From contig DEAF01000021.1 of the NCBI GenBank assembly GCA_002346625.1, forward strand, positions 1 to 19,262: DNA of 19,262 bases. The letters run 5' to 3'. Both the position numbers and the translations under genes were made by a program. The notes under the pieces are model-generated. The model saw nothing but the letters and a program-made list of their open reading frames with translations, was not told the origin of the DNA and did not search any database. Positions within the stretch are counted from its first letter, which is position 1, and every line of letters begins with the position of its first letter. Of this stretch, positions 1 to 7,539 are shown one piece after another. Origin of the DNA: Gemmatimonadales bacterium UBA2989 (GTDB taxonomy: Bacteria; Gemmatimonadota; Gemmatimonadetes; Longimicrobiales; Gaopeijiaceae).

Positions 1-1011
1 CACTAGAGGGCCCATATCGTTTCCCGGATCATTTCCGGAGCCCACCTTAAGAACATCGAGACGTTTAGATATGCTCTCGACCAAGACATTCGCTGTTTCT
101 TGGCCGACCGCAACTGCAACAGATATTGCCATGCAGCGCTGGCCGCATGAGCCGTATGCGGCCCCCATCAATGCGTCAACTGTATTCTCAATGTCTGCGT
201 CCGGCATCACGATCGCATGGTTCTTAGCACCGCCCAGTGCCTGTACTCTCTTACCGTTGGCGGTGCCTGTGCGGTAGACATATTCAGCTACAGGTGTGGA
301 TCCCACGAAACTGACAGCTTCAACCCGCCTATCACCAAGCAGTGTGTCGACCGCTTCCTTGCCGCCATTAACCAAGTTGAAAACGCCGTCAGGTAAACCC
401 GCTTCCTTTAGGAGTTCAGCAATAAACATAGGACAGCTGGGGTCTCGCTCCGAGGGCTTGAGAACGAATGTATTCCCGCATACAAGTGCATTGGGGAACA
501 TCCACATCGGCACCATAATCGGGAAGTTGAAGGGTGTGATGCCAGCTACCACTCCGAGTGGCTGAAACTCTGACCAGCTATCGATTGCTGTGCCAACGTT
601 CTTGCTGTGTTCACCCTTGAGTAGTTCGGGTGCTCCACATGCGTATTCGATGTTTTCGATGCCTCGCTGGAGTTCCCCCGCTGCGTCATCGAGCACCTTT
701 CCGTGCTCTTCGCTCAACAGTGAAATCAAGCTATCCGCATTACGCTCCAACAACTCTTTGAATCGGAACATGATACGTGCTCGTTTGGCTACAGTTGTAT
801 CTCTCCATGCGGGGAAAGCAGCAGCAGCAGCATCGATGGCTTGTTCCACGGTGGATTTGTCGGCAAATGCAACGCGACGCACTACTTTTCCGGTAGCTGG
901 ATTGAATACGGATTGTGCATTGGCTGTATCGGACACCGACTTGCCATCGATGAAATGGCCGATCACGGGGACAGAGTTACCCTCGTTGGTTTCCGATATC
1001 TCGTCTGTCAT
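1..1011 (-). CDS. mmsA: CoA-acylating methylmalonate-semialdehyde dehydrogenase, 3' end outside window
   Basis: This enzyme oxidises methylmalonate semialdehyde (or malonate semialdehyde) to propionyl-CoA or acetyl-CoA with NAD+, in valine, thymine or inositol breakdown in the cytoplasm. The visible 337 residues are about two thirds of the usual ~500, and the gene runs off the left edge in frame. The aldehyde dehydrogenase Asn lies at about residue 162 in TPFNFP, followed by a MVPMWMFPNAL segment typical of this subfamily. The catalytic Cys is about residue 293 in GQRCMAIS. The usual ALDH general-base Glu is absent: the site reads ALGGAKNHA, a hallmark of CoA-dependent MMSDH. The ATG at 1009-1011 is preceded by AAGGA about 10 nt upstream. 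It is divergent from the P1 peptidase gene. Confidence 0.93.
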   Translation of the reverse strand, partial: MTDEISETNEGNSVPVIGHFIDGKSVSDTANAQSVFNPATGKVVRRVAFADKSTVEQAIDAAAAAFPAWRDTTVAKRARIMFRFKELLERNADSLISLLSEEHGKVLDDAAGELQRGIENIEYACGAPELLKGEHSKNVGTAIDSWSEFQPLGVVAGITPFNFPIMVPMWMFPNALVCGNTFVLKPSERDPSCPMFIAELLKEAGLPDGVFNLVNGGKEAVDTLLGDRRVEAVSFVGSTPVAEYVYRTGTANGKRVQALGGAKNHAIVMPDADIENTVDALMGAAYGSCGQRCMAISVAVAVGQETANVLVESISKRLDVLKVGSGNDPGNDMGPLV

Positions 1012-1064
1012 TTGCTCTGTTTCCTTATGAAGGAGCGTCTCGCTCAAATAACTCACTCGAATAT

Positions 1065-1138
1065 GTACCCACAATACTTGAAACGCACCCGGCCCACGAG
1101 GGCCGAACCCTTCTTGCGGCTTCATGTACTGTGGGTAT
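1065..1138. repeat. Nested inverted repeat in the mmsA / P1 peptidase divergent intergenic region
   Basis: The arms GTACCCACAATAC (1065-1077) and GTACTGTGGGTAT (1126-1138) are reverse complements at 11 of 13 positions. Between them lies a perfect 6-bp hairpin, CGGCCC (1090-1095), loop ACGA, GGGCCG (1100-1105). Just right of the outer arm is a further small palindrome, TATCCT (1136-1141), loop, AGGATA (1148-1153). The position between two divergent starts suits an operator or a structured leader. No regulator family is recognisable and the role is unknown. Confidence 0.45.
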
Positions 1139-1182
1139 CCTTATTATAGGATAGCTAATCTACTCCAGCCTGGAAGAATGTC

Positions 1183-2388
1183 ATGGTGCAGTTCATCTCG
1201 CTTGCCTTATCACGAGCGGCCTTAATTTTATTGGCCCTATTCACGATTTCCTCTACCACCTATGCCCAGTCGGAACCCAGGGCCAGAGATCTGGGTGTGC
1301 CTTTCGTGGGCACCACTGGTCCTGATAATGCCATCACTGATGTGGCAGGCATAAGTGTAGGACACACGACGCTTATCCGTGGTGAAGGCAAACTGCGAGT
1401 TGGAGAGGGCCCTGTCCGTACTGGCGTAACTGTGATCATTCCTCGGTCAGACGATCCTGCTGATCCGGTCTTCGGTGGCTGGTTTGCATTGAATGGGAAC
1501 GGCGAAATGACCGGCACCACTTGGGTCGAAGAATCCGGTTTCCTCGAGGGTCCTATCGCCATTACCAACACTCATAGTGTTGGAGTCGTACGGGATGCAA
1601 TCATTGCGTGGCAGAGAAAGAACGGCACGGGTTTTCAGCCCTGGTCACTTCCTGTGGTAGCCGAAACCTACGATGGATCTCTTAATGATATCAACGGTTT
1701 CCACGTTAAAGCGGAGCACCTGACCAGCGCTATCGAGAATGCATCATCCGGTCCAGTAGCAGAGGGGAATGTAGGGGGTGGCACCGGTATGCGCTGTCTC
1801 GGATTCAAATGTGGTATTGGAACTTCATCACGAGCGGGTCTCGGTGTGGGTGATTACACTGTGGGCGTTCTGGTGCAGGCCAACTTCGGAGGCGGGAGCG
1901 GGCTCACTATTGCGGGAGTCCCTGTGGGGATGGAGTTCGTACGTGAGCGTGAGAATCGAAATGACGACGAATCAGGTTCCGGAATCGAGATTGACCTCGA
2001 ACGTGAGGGCCGGGGCTCCATAATTATCGTTGTGGCGACAGATGCACCTCTTCTCCCTCATCAACTGAAGAGGATAGCTCGGAGGGCTTCCCTCGGAATG
2101 GCACGCACGGGAGGCATCTCCGGGAACGGTTCCGGTGACATCTTTATAGCTTTTTCTACGGCCAACGCCGGTGCGGCGGCAACCCGTCCAACGACCGAGA
2201 TCACCATACTCAGCAATTCTCAGATAAGCGGACTCTTCAGGGCAACGGTTGAAGCGACAGAAGAAGCCATCATCAATGCTATGATTGCAGCTGAGACTAT
2301 GGTAGGCCGGGATGGAAGACGCTCAGAGGCGATCCCCCACGGCCGATTGCGTGAAATCTTGAGGGCATATAATCGTTTAAACAACTAA
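1183..2388 (+). CDS. Exported P1 family peptidase (DmpA-like, MEROPS S58)
   Basis: DmpA/BapA-family enzymes are self-processing aminopeptidases that release N-terminal residues, including D- and beta-amino acids. The 401-residue product begins with a Sec signal peptide (hydrophobic core about 10-24, cleavage near TTYA-Q), so it should act in the periplasm. Family landmarks are AITDVAGISVGHTT (~residues 50-63), GVTVIIPR, PIAITNTHSVGVVRDA, AEGNVGGGTGM (~193-203) and VGVLVQANFGGGSGL. The family's autocleavage and nucleophile position corresponds to GIG-TSSR, with Thr at 214 as candidate new N-terminus of the beta chain; that assignment is from memory of the family. The ending ISGNGSGDIFIAFSTAN is also typical. 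GGAAG lies 7-12 nt before the ATG. It is the first gene of a five-gene run. Confidence 0.9.
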   Translation: MVQFISLALSRAALILLALFTISSTTYAQSEPRARDLGVPFVGTTGPDNAITDVAGISVGHTTLIRGEGKLRVGEGPVRTGVTVIIPRSDDPADPVFGGWFALNGNGEMTGTTWVEESGFLEGPIAITNTHSVGVVRDAIIAWQRKNGTGFQPWSLPVVAETYDGSLNDINGFHVKAEHLTSAIENASSGPVAEGNVGGGTGMRCLGFKCGIGTSSRAGLGVGDYTVGVLVQANFGGGSGLTIAGVPVGMEFVRERENRNDDESGSGIEIDLEREGRGSIIIVVATDAPLLPHQLKRIARRASLGMARTGGISGNGSGDIFIAFSTANAGAAATRPTTEITILSNSQISGLFRATVEATEEAIINAMIAAETMVGRDGRRSEAIPHGRLREILRAYNRLNN

Positions 2389-2399
2389 GGAAGAGCAAA

Positions 2400-2762
2400 T
2401 TGAAAGAACCAATTAATTTTTTATCTAAATTTGATTTGTTCTCAGAACAATGGGCCCCAAAAGTCATCGCAGAGATGAATGACTACCAATTCAAGCTTGT
2501 AAAAATAAAAGGGGATTTTGTTTGGCATGAACATGAGGACACTGATGAGGTTTTTATTGTCATTGAGGGATCAATGGGTATTGAATTTAAAGATAGATCT
2601 GTAGAACTAAGCAGTGGAGACATGATTGTCGTGGGGAAGGGTGAACAACATAGACCGTTTGCTGGTGAGGAATGCAAAATTTTACTTGTCGAACCTCGGG
2701 GAGTTCTAAATACAGGTAATACCGGTGGAGAAATGACTGCGGAAAATGATATTTGGATATAG
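2400..2762 (+). CDS. Small single-domain cupin protein
   Basis: The 120-residue protein is a single cupin barrel of usual length. Cupin motif 1 is seen as FVWHEHEDTDEVFIVIEGSMGI (two His, then Glu, then Gly), with metal ligands His-x-His and Glu. Motif 2 is SGDMIVVGKGEQHRPFA with the fourth ligand His. No signal peptide is present, so it is cytoplasmic. The start is TTG with AAGGAAGAG 5-13 nt upstream. It begins 11 bp after the peptidase stop, so it is very likely co-transcribed. It is clearly more AT-rich than the peptidase before it, with runs such as AATTAATTTTTTATC, which could mean a separate origin. Substrate or ligand cannot be told from sequence. Confidence 0.85.
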   Translation: MKEPINFLSKFDLFSEQWAPKVIAEMNDYQFKLVKIKGDFVWHEHEDTDEVFIVIEGSMGIEFKDRSVELSSGDMIVVGKGEQHRPFAGEECKILLVEPRGVLNTGNTGGEMTAENDIWI

Positions 2763-2774
2763 ATTCGATGTCCG

Positions 2775-3179
2775 ATGAATAAGATTATGCGTTTTATGCC
2801 CATGGCATTGTTGGCTGTATACTTCGTACTGAGTATGGAGGGGTGTGCTACAAGTAATGATTCTTTAGTTGCAGTTCGATATAACAATTCAAAAATCAGC
2901 ACTTTGCAGTATGGCATGACACCGGAAGAGGTCATTGCTCATATCGGACCGTCAGGAGATGAGAGTGTCCCGAATCCCTTAAAGGGCGAGATGTACTCGT
3001 CGGGTGATAATTTTTTTAGGATACTATTCTTTTATACCCAGTTGCGATTTGACACTGACAATATCACAGATGATGAGTTGATACCGATTGTCTTCAAGAA
3101 CGATTTCCTAGACGGATGGGGATGGGGACACTGGGAAAACGCTGCGGCTCAGAACAATATCCAGATTCGTAGACGGTAA
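2775..3179 (+). CDS. Probable lipoprotein, DUF3192-like
   Basis: This 134-residue protein has an N-terminal hydrophobic segment (about residues 7-22) ending in MEGC, a poor but possible lipobox with Cys about residue 25. The mature part starts with NNSKISTLQYGMTPEEVIAHIG, the pattern of small OmlA/SmpA-like outer-membrane lipoproteins, in which a 'G-M-T/S' turn precedes a helix. It then has FFRILFFYTQLRF, DELIPIVFKN and GWGWGHW, which resemble the DUF3192 pattern as I remember it. The family has no assigned function. It sits 12 bp after the cupin and 16 bp before the TlpA-like gene. The lipoprotein call is less certain than the gene itself. Confidence 0.6.
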   Translation: MNKIMRFMPMALLAVYFVLSMEGCATSNDSLVAVRYNNSKISTLQYGMTPEEVIAHIGPSGDESVPNPLKGEMYSSGDNFFRILFFYTQLRFDTDNITDDELIPIVFKNDFLDGWGWGHWENAAAQNNIQIRRR

Positions 3180-3195
3180 GCAGGCAATACCTGAT

Positions 3196-3711
3196 ATGAG
3201 TAAGGCAAGGATATGGACTGCAATCACAGCTATTTTGGCATTAAGTGCCTGTGTTGGCGAAGGTTTTAATAGGAGACCGCTTACTGTAGGGGAACGTGCC
3301 CCAGAGTATGGTGCGCGCTCTTTTACCGGAGACTCTATAGACTTCGAAGATTTCCAAGGACAACCCTTCGTGGTCAACCTATGGGCTACCTGGTGTACTC
3401 CGTGCCGAGCTGAAATGCCTGAATTACAGGAATTGTCTGAGCACTACGGAGAATCACTTAAGGTAATTGGCGTTAGCATCGACGGCCACGGTGCTAAGGA
3501 TCTCATTCAGGATTTTCTTGAAGAAGTTGGAGTCGATTTTCAAATTCTCTTGGATCCCGATCGGCGATTTGTTCGAGAATTTACTAGCGTTGGGGTTCCT
3601 GAGACCTTTTTGATCGACGCCGATGGCATTATACGTGCTCATTGGATCGGTCGTTTTTACCCGTTTGATTCAGTTAACGTGGCATTAATAGAGGATGCGT
3701 TGGCGTTATGA
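3196..3711 (+). CDS. TlpA-like thioredoxin-fold lipoprotein
   Basis: This is a membrane-anchored thiol-disulfide oxidoreductase of the TlpA/ResA type, expected to reduce disulfides in the periplasm (for example in cytochrome c maturation or general redox repair). The 171-residue protein opens with a lipoprotein signal, lipobox LSAC with Cys 19. The redox motif is WCTPC with Cys 67 and Cys 70, after FVVNLWATW. The cis-Pro loop is seen in SVGVPETFLIDADG, followed by IRAHWIGR, all typical. Length is normal. It is in the five-gene run, 9 bp ahead of the SDR gene. The true substrate is unknown, as the motif does not separate ResA, TlpA and peroxiredoxin-like uses. Confidence 0.9.
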   Translation: MSKARIWTAITAILALSACVGEGFNRRPLTVGERAPEYGARSFTGDSIDFEDFQGQPFVVNLWATWCTPCRAEMPELQELSEHYGESLKVIGVSIDGHGAKDLIQDFLEEVGVDFQILLDPDRRFVREFTSVGVPETFLIDADGIIRAHWIGRFYPFDSVNVALIEDALAL

Positions 3712-3720
3712 TATCTGAGT

Positions 3721-4509
3721 ATGAGCATAGAACGTCGTAGCGCCCTCGTAACCGGAGCTTCTTCCGGACTCGGTGTTGAGTTTGCAAAGCAATTGGCACA
3801 ACGCGGATTTGATCTGTTGCTTGTAGCAAGAAGATCTGAACGCCTTGAATCGCTTGCAAAAGTGTTAACTGAGGAGAACCATGTCAGGGTAGAAACTTTC
3901 CCTGTAGATCTATCATTACCGGATTCTCCTGCAAGAATCTTGGCGTATGCCCGTGAATGTGGTTTGCAGATCGATTTCCTGGTTAATAACGCCGGTTCAG
4001 CAGGCAAAGATTTGCTTCAGGAACGTTCATGGAGCGAACATGCAAAACATCTAGAATTGATGATGATCTCAGTGGCTCAGATGTGCCATCTGTTTGTGCC
4101 CTCGATGTGCGACCGCGGTTACGGAAGGGTTATTAATGTGGCCTCAGTGGCGGGCCGTATACCACGCCTGAATGATCTCAATTACGGGCCTTCGAAGGCT
4201 TACCTGATAGCCTTATCTGAGGCCTTGGATATGACCGTGCGTTCTTCGGGTGTTCGTGCGAGTGCACTGTGTCCGGGATTTACGAACACAGAATTTCATG
4301 CTGTGGCAGGAATGCTAGATAAGATTGAGCGGACGCCGAGATTTGCTTGGTATGAAGCTGAAGTGGTTGTGCGCGAAGGTATCGAGGCAGTAGAGAAAGG
4401 TAAGAGCGTCATGGTTTCGGGTCGCATTTATAGATGGTTCGACCCATTTCTCCAATTGCCTTGGTTCAGGCCCTTGATTAAAAGATTCGTGGCCTATAAA
4501 CGGCTATAG
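3721..4509 (+). CDS. Short-chain dehydrogenase/reductase (classical SDR)
   Basis: This is a 262-residue NAD(P)-dependent oxidoreductase. The nucleotide-binding TGASSGLG is at residues 11-18. Arg residues in the VARRSERL segment after strand 2 favour NADPH. NNAG is at 89-92. The catalytic residues are Ser 142 (NVASVAG), Tyr 155 and Lys 159 (YGPSK). CPGFTNTEFH follows as the usual region after the active site. The layout matches the DltE/YqjQ-like group of classical SDRs, which act on undefined acyl or carbonyl substrates. It is the last gene of the run; a small hairpin overlaps its stop codon, and the next gene is convergent. Confidence 0.9.
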   Translation: MSIERRSALVTGASSGLGVEFAKQLAQRGFDLLLVARRSERLESLAKVLTEENHVRVETFPVDLSLPDSPARILAYARECGLQIDFLVNNAGSAGKDLLQERSWSEHAKHLELMMISVAQMCHLFVPSMCDRGYGRVINVASVAGRIPRLNDLNYGPSKAYLIALSEALDMTVRSSGVRASALCPGFTNTEFHAVAGMLDKIERTPRFAWYEAEVVVREGIEAVEKGKSVMVSGRIYRWFDPFLQLPWFRPLIKRFVAYKRL

Positions 4510-4526
4510 GGTATGATTATATCCTA
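4507..4526. terminator. Weak hairpin at the end of the five-gene run
   Basis: TAGGGTAT (4507-4514) and ATATCCTA (4519-4526) form an 8-bp stem with one G-U pair and a GATT loop, beginning on the SDR stop codon. No proper U-tract follows, only a loosely T-rich stretch. It lies between convergent genes and could act in either direction, but as a terminator it is weak. Confidence 0.3.
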
Positions 4527-4570
4527 GTTAAATCTTTATCTATGGTGCGTCTCAGTTGTTGAGGTATTCC

Positions 4571-5152
4571 CTATGTACCGAAAGGGATATGGACTTGAGT
4601 GTTCTCCCAAGACAACATGAGATGCCCTTCCATATGCTCGTAAAGGAGCGTCTCCACCATTTCGTCTGTACTACCGGCTGTTACTGTGAAACTTCCGATT
4701 TCTGTGCTACGCACATCATCATCAATCGGAACTCCCCAGCGCTCGAAATTTGAGTTCACGAAGAACTCCCATTCGCTTTCTCGGGGAATCATATAAATCG
4801 AATAGCTTCCAGCTTCTAGCGAGATGTCTCCAAGGGTTGCGGACGCTGACAGGTGCAGTGTTGTCGGTTCATTCGCACCACCTCTCCATAGCTCGCCAAA
4901 GGGTACGAGCCCACCCATGATTTCGCGCTCTCTAGCAGATGGGGCACCGTAGCAGAGCAGGCCTCCTCCGCCTTCGTACGCAAACCGGACCTCTTGAAGC
5001 GGGCTCAAACGTTCCTCAATGTTTTCACCCATAATCAGGCATTCTAAGCTTGCGGTTGCTGCAGAATCATCCGCCTCTTTGTTAGCAGTGTCAGCACTGC
5101 ACGCAACGGCGATGAAAGCAAAAACCAAAAACCAGGATCTATAATTTCTCAT
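4571..5152 (-). CDS. DUF2911 family lipoprotein
   Basis: The 193-residue protein has a lipoprotein signal with the acceptor Cys at 18 (IAVAC-SAD). The body carries the DUF2911 signature: APSAREREIMGGLVPFGELWRGGANEPTTL (approximately residues 70-100, seen in sections), then LEAGSYSIYMIP and a C-terminal segment rich in beta strands. The family is common in Bacteroidota, Gemmatimonadota and relatives and has no established biochemical role. The start ATG follows AAGG about 10 nt upstream. It begins 20 bp after the DUF5916 gene's stop on the same strand, so the two are probably co-transcribed, with this lipoprotein second. Confidence 0.88.
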   Translation of the reverse strand: MRNYRSWFLVFAFIAVACSADTANKEADDSAATASLECLIMGENIEERLSPLQEVRFAYEGGGGLLCYGAPSAREREIMGGLVPFGELWRGGANEPTTLHLSASATLGDISLEAGSYSIYMIPRESEWEFFVNSNFERWGVPIDDDVRSTEIGSFTVTAGSTDEMVETLLYEHMEGHLMLSWENTQVHIPFGT

Positions 5153-5172
5153 TTCTTTGCCTTCATAGCAGA

Positions 5173-7446
5173 TTAGAATATTCTCACGTTCTTTGAGTAT
5201 TTGACTGTGAATGACCGGCCTCTGGGTGACTTAAATTGTGTCAGTCCATAAGAATTTTGGACACCATTGTAGACTATGTATAATCCGGTCCCAGCTGTGT
5301 CGAGCAATCCAAAGCGCACATTAGCTCCCCAGGTGTTAGCCTGATCGGAGTATTGTATCAAGGATTGGAGAAAGACTCTGGGCGTAAAGAAGTAACCGAA
5401 ACGTATGCCTACCAAGGACGTCTCGAAGTTGCCCTCGGGGAGACGTATGATCTGGTGATCGACCGCTAATCCTGCGGAAAGTGCTGAGCCTTGACGGTAA
5501 GTCAGGCTAGCGTTACCTCCAGCTTGATGCCCCGCAAAGAAACTTCCCCCTTTGATAGTACCTGCTAAGGCAAACGGTGCAGAAGGATCGGTACCGAAGT
5601 CAAAGAAGGTTTGGAAGAAATCGTAGCTGCCCGGTTGGATAATCACGCCAGGTGAGATTTCAAATGGTACCCTGACACCTTCGCCCATAAAGTTGAATTC
5701 AGGTCCGAACTTACCGCCGTTTTCCAAAAGAATTTCATAATCAAAGTGTAGGATACTCGACTGTTCAAACCCGCCTAATTCCCAATAGGCACGGTATGTT
5801 ACATGAGTATCGTGCTCCCGAATCCAAGACACAGAAGAACGAGTGAGCTTAAGGAGGTTACCCGTGAAAGTTCTGTATCCTCCCCGTCGGTCCAAGAAAC
5901 CTACCTCGGGATTGAAGTCTTCGCCGGTCATCATATAGTGTCCGTATACTTCCACATTTTGTGATCTGAACTGCACTCTATGGCTCTGGGCAAAGTCATT
6001 TCCACTACGCCCTGGAGTTTCTGTACGTGCTACCCAGGTATCGTAGGTCACTTTGTCTCCGAGGCCCACGCGCCCGTCAACTGAATATGTGCGGTTGTAG
6101 TTCTTCTCATTACCAGTAGCACGTCGCTGTACGAACATTGCTCCGATACGGGAACGTCCTTCAAGCTCTTTGGTTACCCGAGCCACGCTGAACGAGTTTG
6201 GAACCACACCGGATTCGACGCTAGAATCGAGGCCGTCTGTGAACATTTGCATCAAACCCACGCCCAATCCCTTCACTTTTCCACTGAGACGTGCACCGGC
6301 TAGTATAGGTACCACATTTCCACCAGCTGAAAGGCCAATTCTTCTACTGAAAAATAGATCTATAGCCTGCGGGGTGCCTGCAGTGAATGTCCCTGCATTT
6401 TCTAAGAAGAAGCCTCGCTTTTCAGGGAAGAACAATGGGAATCGGGTAAGGTTGGTCCTTTGTTCATCGACCTCCACCTGGGCAAAGTCTGTGTTAGCGG
6501 TAAGGTCGAGTGTCAGAGACGAAGTCAAGGTGATTTTGGCGTCTATGCCTACTTCACGAGGAAGCTTCTGATCGAATCTGGTTTTCCGACCATATTCGGT
6601 CGTATAGTTACGCTCTGCTGAACCCAATATAAATGGGGTCACCGTGGCTGCACGTCGGACGGGCACCGTTATTCCACTAAGGTTTCCGGCCAGAGAGAGG
6701 CGCATTATGTCGTACTGGCGTGGGATAGGAGCCCAGAACGCCTCTTCATTATTACGCCGAATTCCACGCACCATATTGATTCCCCATGTCTGCAGCGATG
6801 ATCCGCCCGCATAGCTTAGTGTGGAGAATGGAATGCGGAACTCAGCGTACCAGCCTGCACCGTCTCGCGTAGCAGCTACTTCCCAGTCTGCGTCCCAGTT
6901 CAAGTTGAAACCGCCCATGGCGCCTGCCTGCTGCCTGGTTTGTCCAACTCGATTTGGAATTAGTCCTCCGCCCTGTCCTTCTCTTACCACCTGGCCATCG
7001 TACTCGATCGATGCGGGAGTGGTGGAGAAGATGAATCCGTTCTGTCGATCCTGGTAAGTGTCCAGGATTATGCTGAAGTAGTCACCCATTTGCAGATTAG
7101 CGTCCCGAACCCGTTCGCCCAGAACAATCTGGTCAGGCGTCCGGTCGTATAGCCAGGCTCCCACATATATAGCTTCGGAATCTGCTACAATTCGCACCTC
7201 AGTGCGCTCGGAAACGGGATCACCCTCCACCGGCTCCGACTGGAAGAAGTTGGTTATGATTTCGGCGTTTGCCCATACAGCATCATCCAGTCTTCCATCG
7301 ATTGTAGGTGAATTTCCCTCAATCGTTAGTACCGTAGCGGATGGCCGGCTACCTGTTTCCTGAGAATTCAAGGCAGAGAAGGGTAGGCCAGTAAACAGTA
7401 CCATTAAAAAGGCTGACAGTATGTTTTTTATATGAGTCTTGGCCAT
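5173..7446 (-). CDS. Outer-membrane protein with CBM9-like domain and DUF5916 beta-barrel
   Basis: The 757-residue protein has a Sec signal peptide (about 1-29). Residues ~40-250 look like a CBM9-like domain: IDGRLDDAVWANAE, then VRIVADSEAIYVGAWLYD, and WEVAATRDGAGWYAEFRIPFSTL. The rest follows DUF5916: NMVRGIRRNNEEAFWAP, LDLTANTDFAQVEVDEQRTNLTRFPLFFPEKRGFFLEN in order, then repeating beta strands up to a C-terminal Phe (VRIF), as expected for a barrel inserted by BamA. Such proteins are found in the outer membrane of FCB-group and Gemmatimonadota bacteria; binding or transport of a glycan or peptide is a guess. AAGGATC lies about 8 nt before the ATG. It is divergent from the cohesin-like lipoprotein gene. 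Confidence 0.88.
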   Translation of the reverse strand: MAKTHIKNILSAFLMVLFTGLPFSALNSQETGSRPSATVLTIEGNSPTIDGRLDDAVWANAEIITNFFQSEPVEGDPVSERTEVRIVADSEAIYVGAWLYDRTPDQIVLGERVRDANLQMGDYFSIILDTYQDRQNGFIFSTTPASIEYDGQVVREGQGGGLIPNRVGQTRQQAGAMGGFNLNWDADWEVAATRDGAGWYAEFRIPFSTLSYAGGSSLQTWGINMVRGIRRNNEEAFWAPIPRQYDIMRLSLAGNLSGITVPVRRAATVTPFILGSAERNYTTEYGRKTRFDQKLPREVGIDAKITLTSSLTLDLTANTDFAQVEVDEQRTNLTRFPLFFPEKRGFFLENAGTFTAGTPQAIDLFFSRRIGLSAGGNVVPILAGARLSGKVKGLGVGLMQMFTDGLDSSVESGVVPNSFSVARVTKELEGRSRIGAMFVQRRATGNEKNYNRTYSVDGRVGLGDKVTYDTWVARTETPGRSGNDFAQSHRVQFRSQNVEVYGHYMMTGEDFNPEVGFLDRRGGYRTFTGNLLKLTRSSVSWIREHDTHVTYRAYWELGGFEQSSILHFDYEILLENGGKFGPEFNFMGEGVRVPFEISPGVIIQPGSYDFFQTFFDFGTDPSAPFALAGTIKGGSFFAGHQAGGNASLTYRQGSALSAGLAVDHQIIRLPEGNFETSLVGIRFGYFFTPRVFLQSLIQYSDQANTWGANVRFGLLDTAGTGLYIVYNGVQNSYGLTQFKSPRGRSFTVKYSKNVRIF

Positions 7447-7539
7447 GATAGATCCTTATATAAGGGACGCTAATCCATCTTTAAGTTCTTGCGCATTACC
7501 CTATTTCGAGGGCAGTATGCTCTTAATAATAACCATATT

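Noticed and set aside
71..1149. Several plus-strand open frames at 71-277, 296-565, 590-1030 and 841-1149
   Set aside because: They lie opposite mmsA, whose minus-strand frame is continuous from the edge to 1011 with all family motifs; the plus frames have no recognisable protein pattern.
7489..7539. Upstream TTG start for the cohesin-like lipoprotein
   Set aside because: It has no ribosome site and adds 17 residues that spoil a normal lipoprotein signal; the ATG pair at 7540 is a better start.
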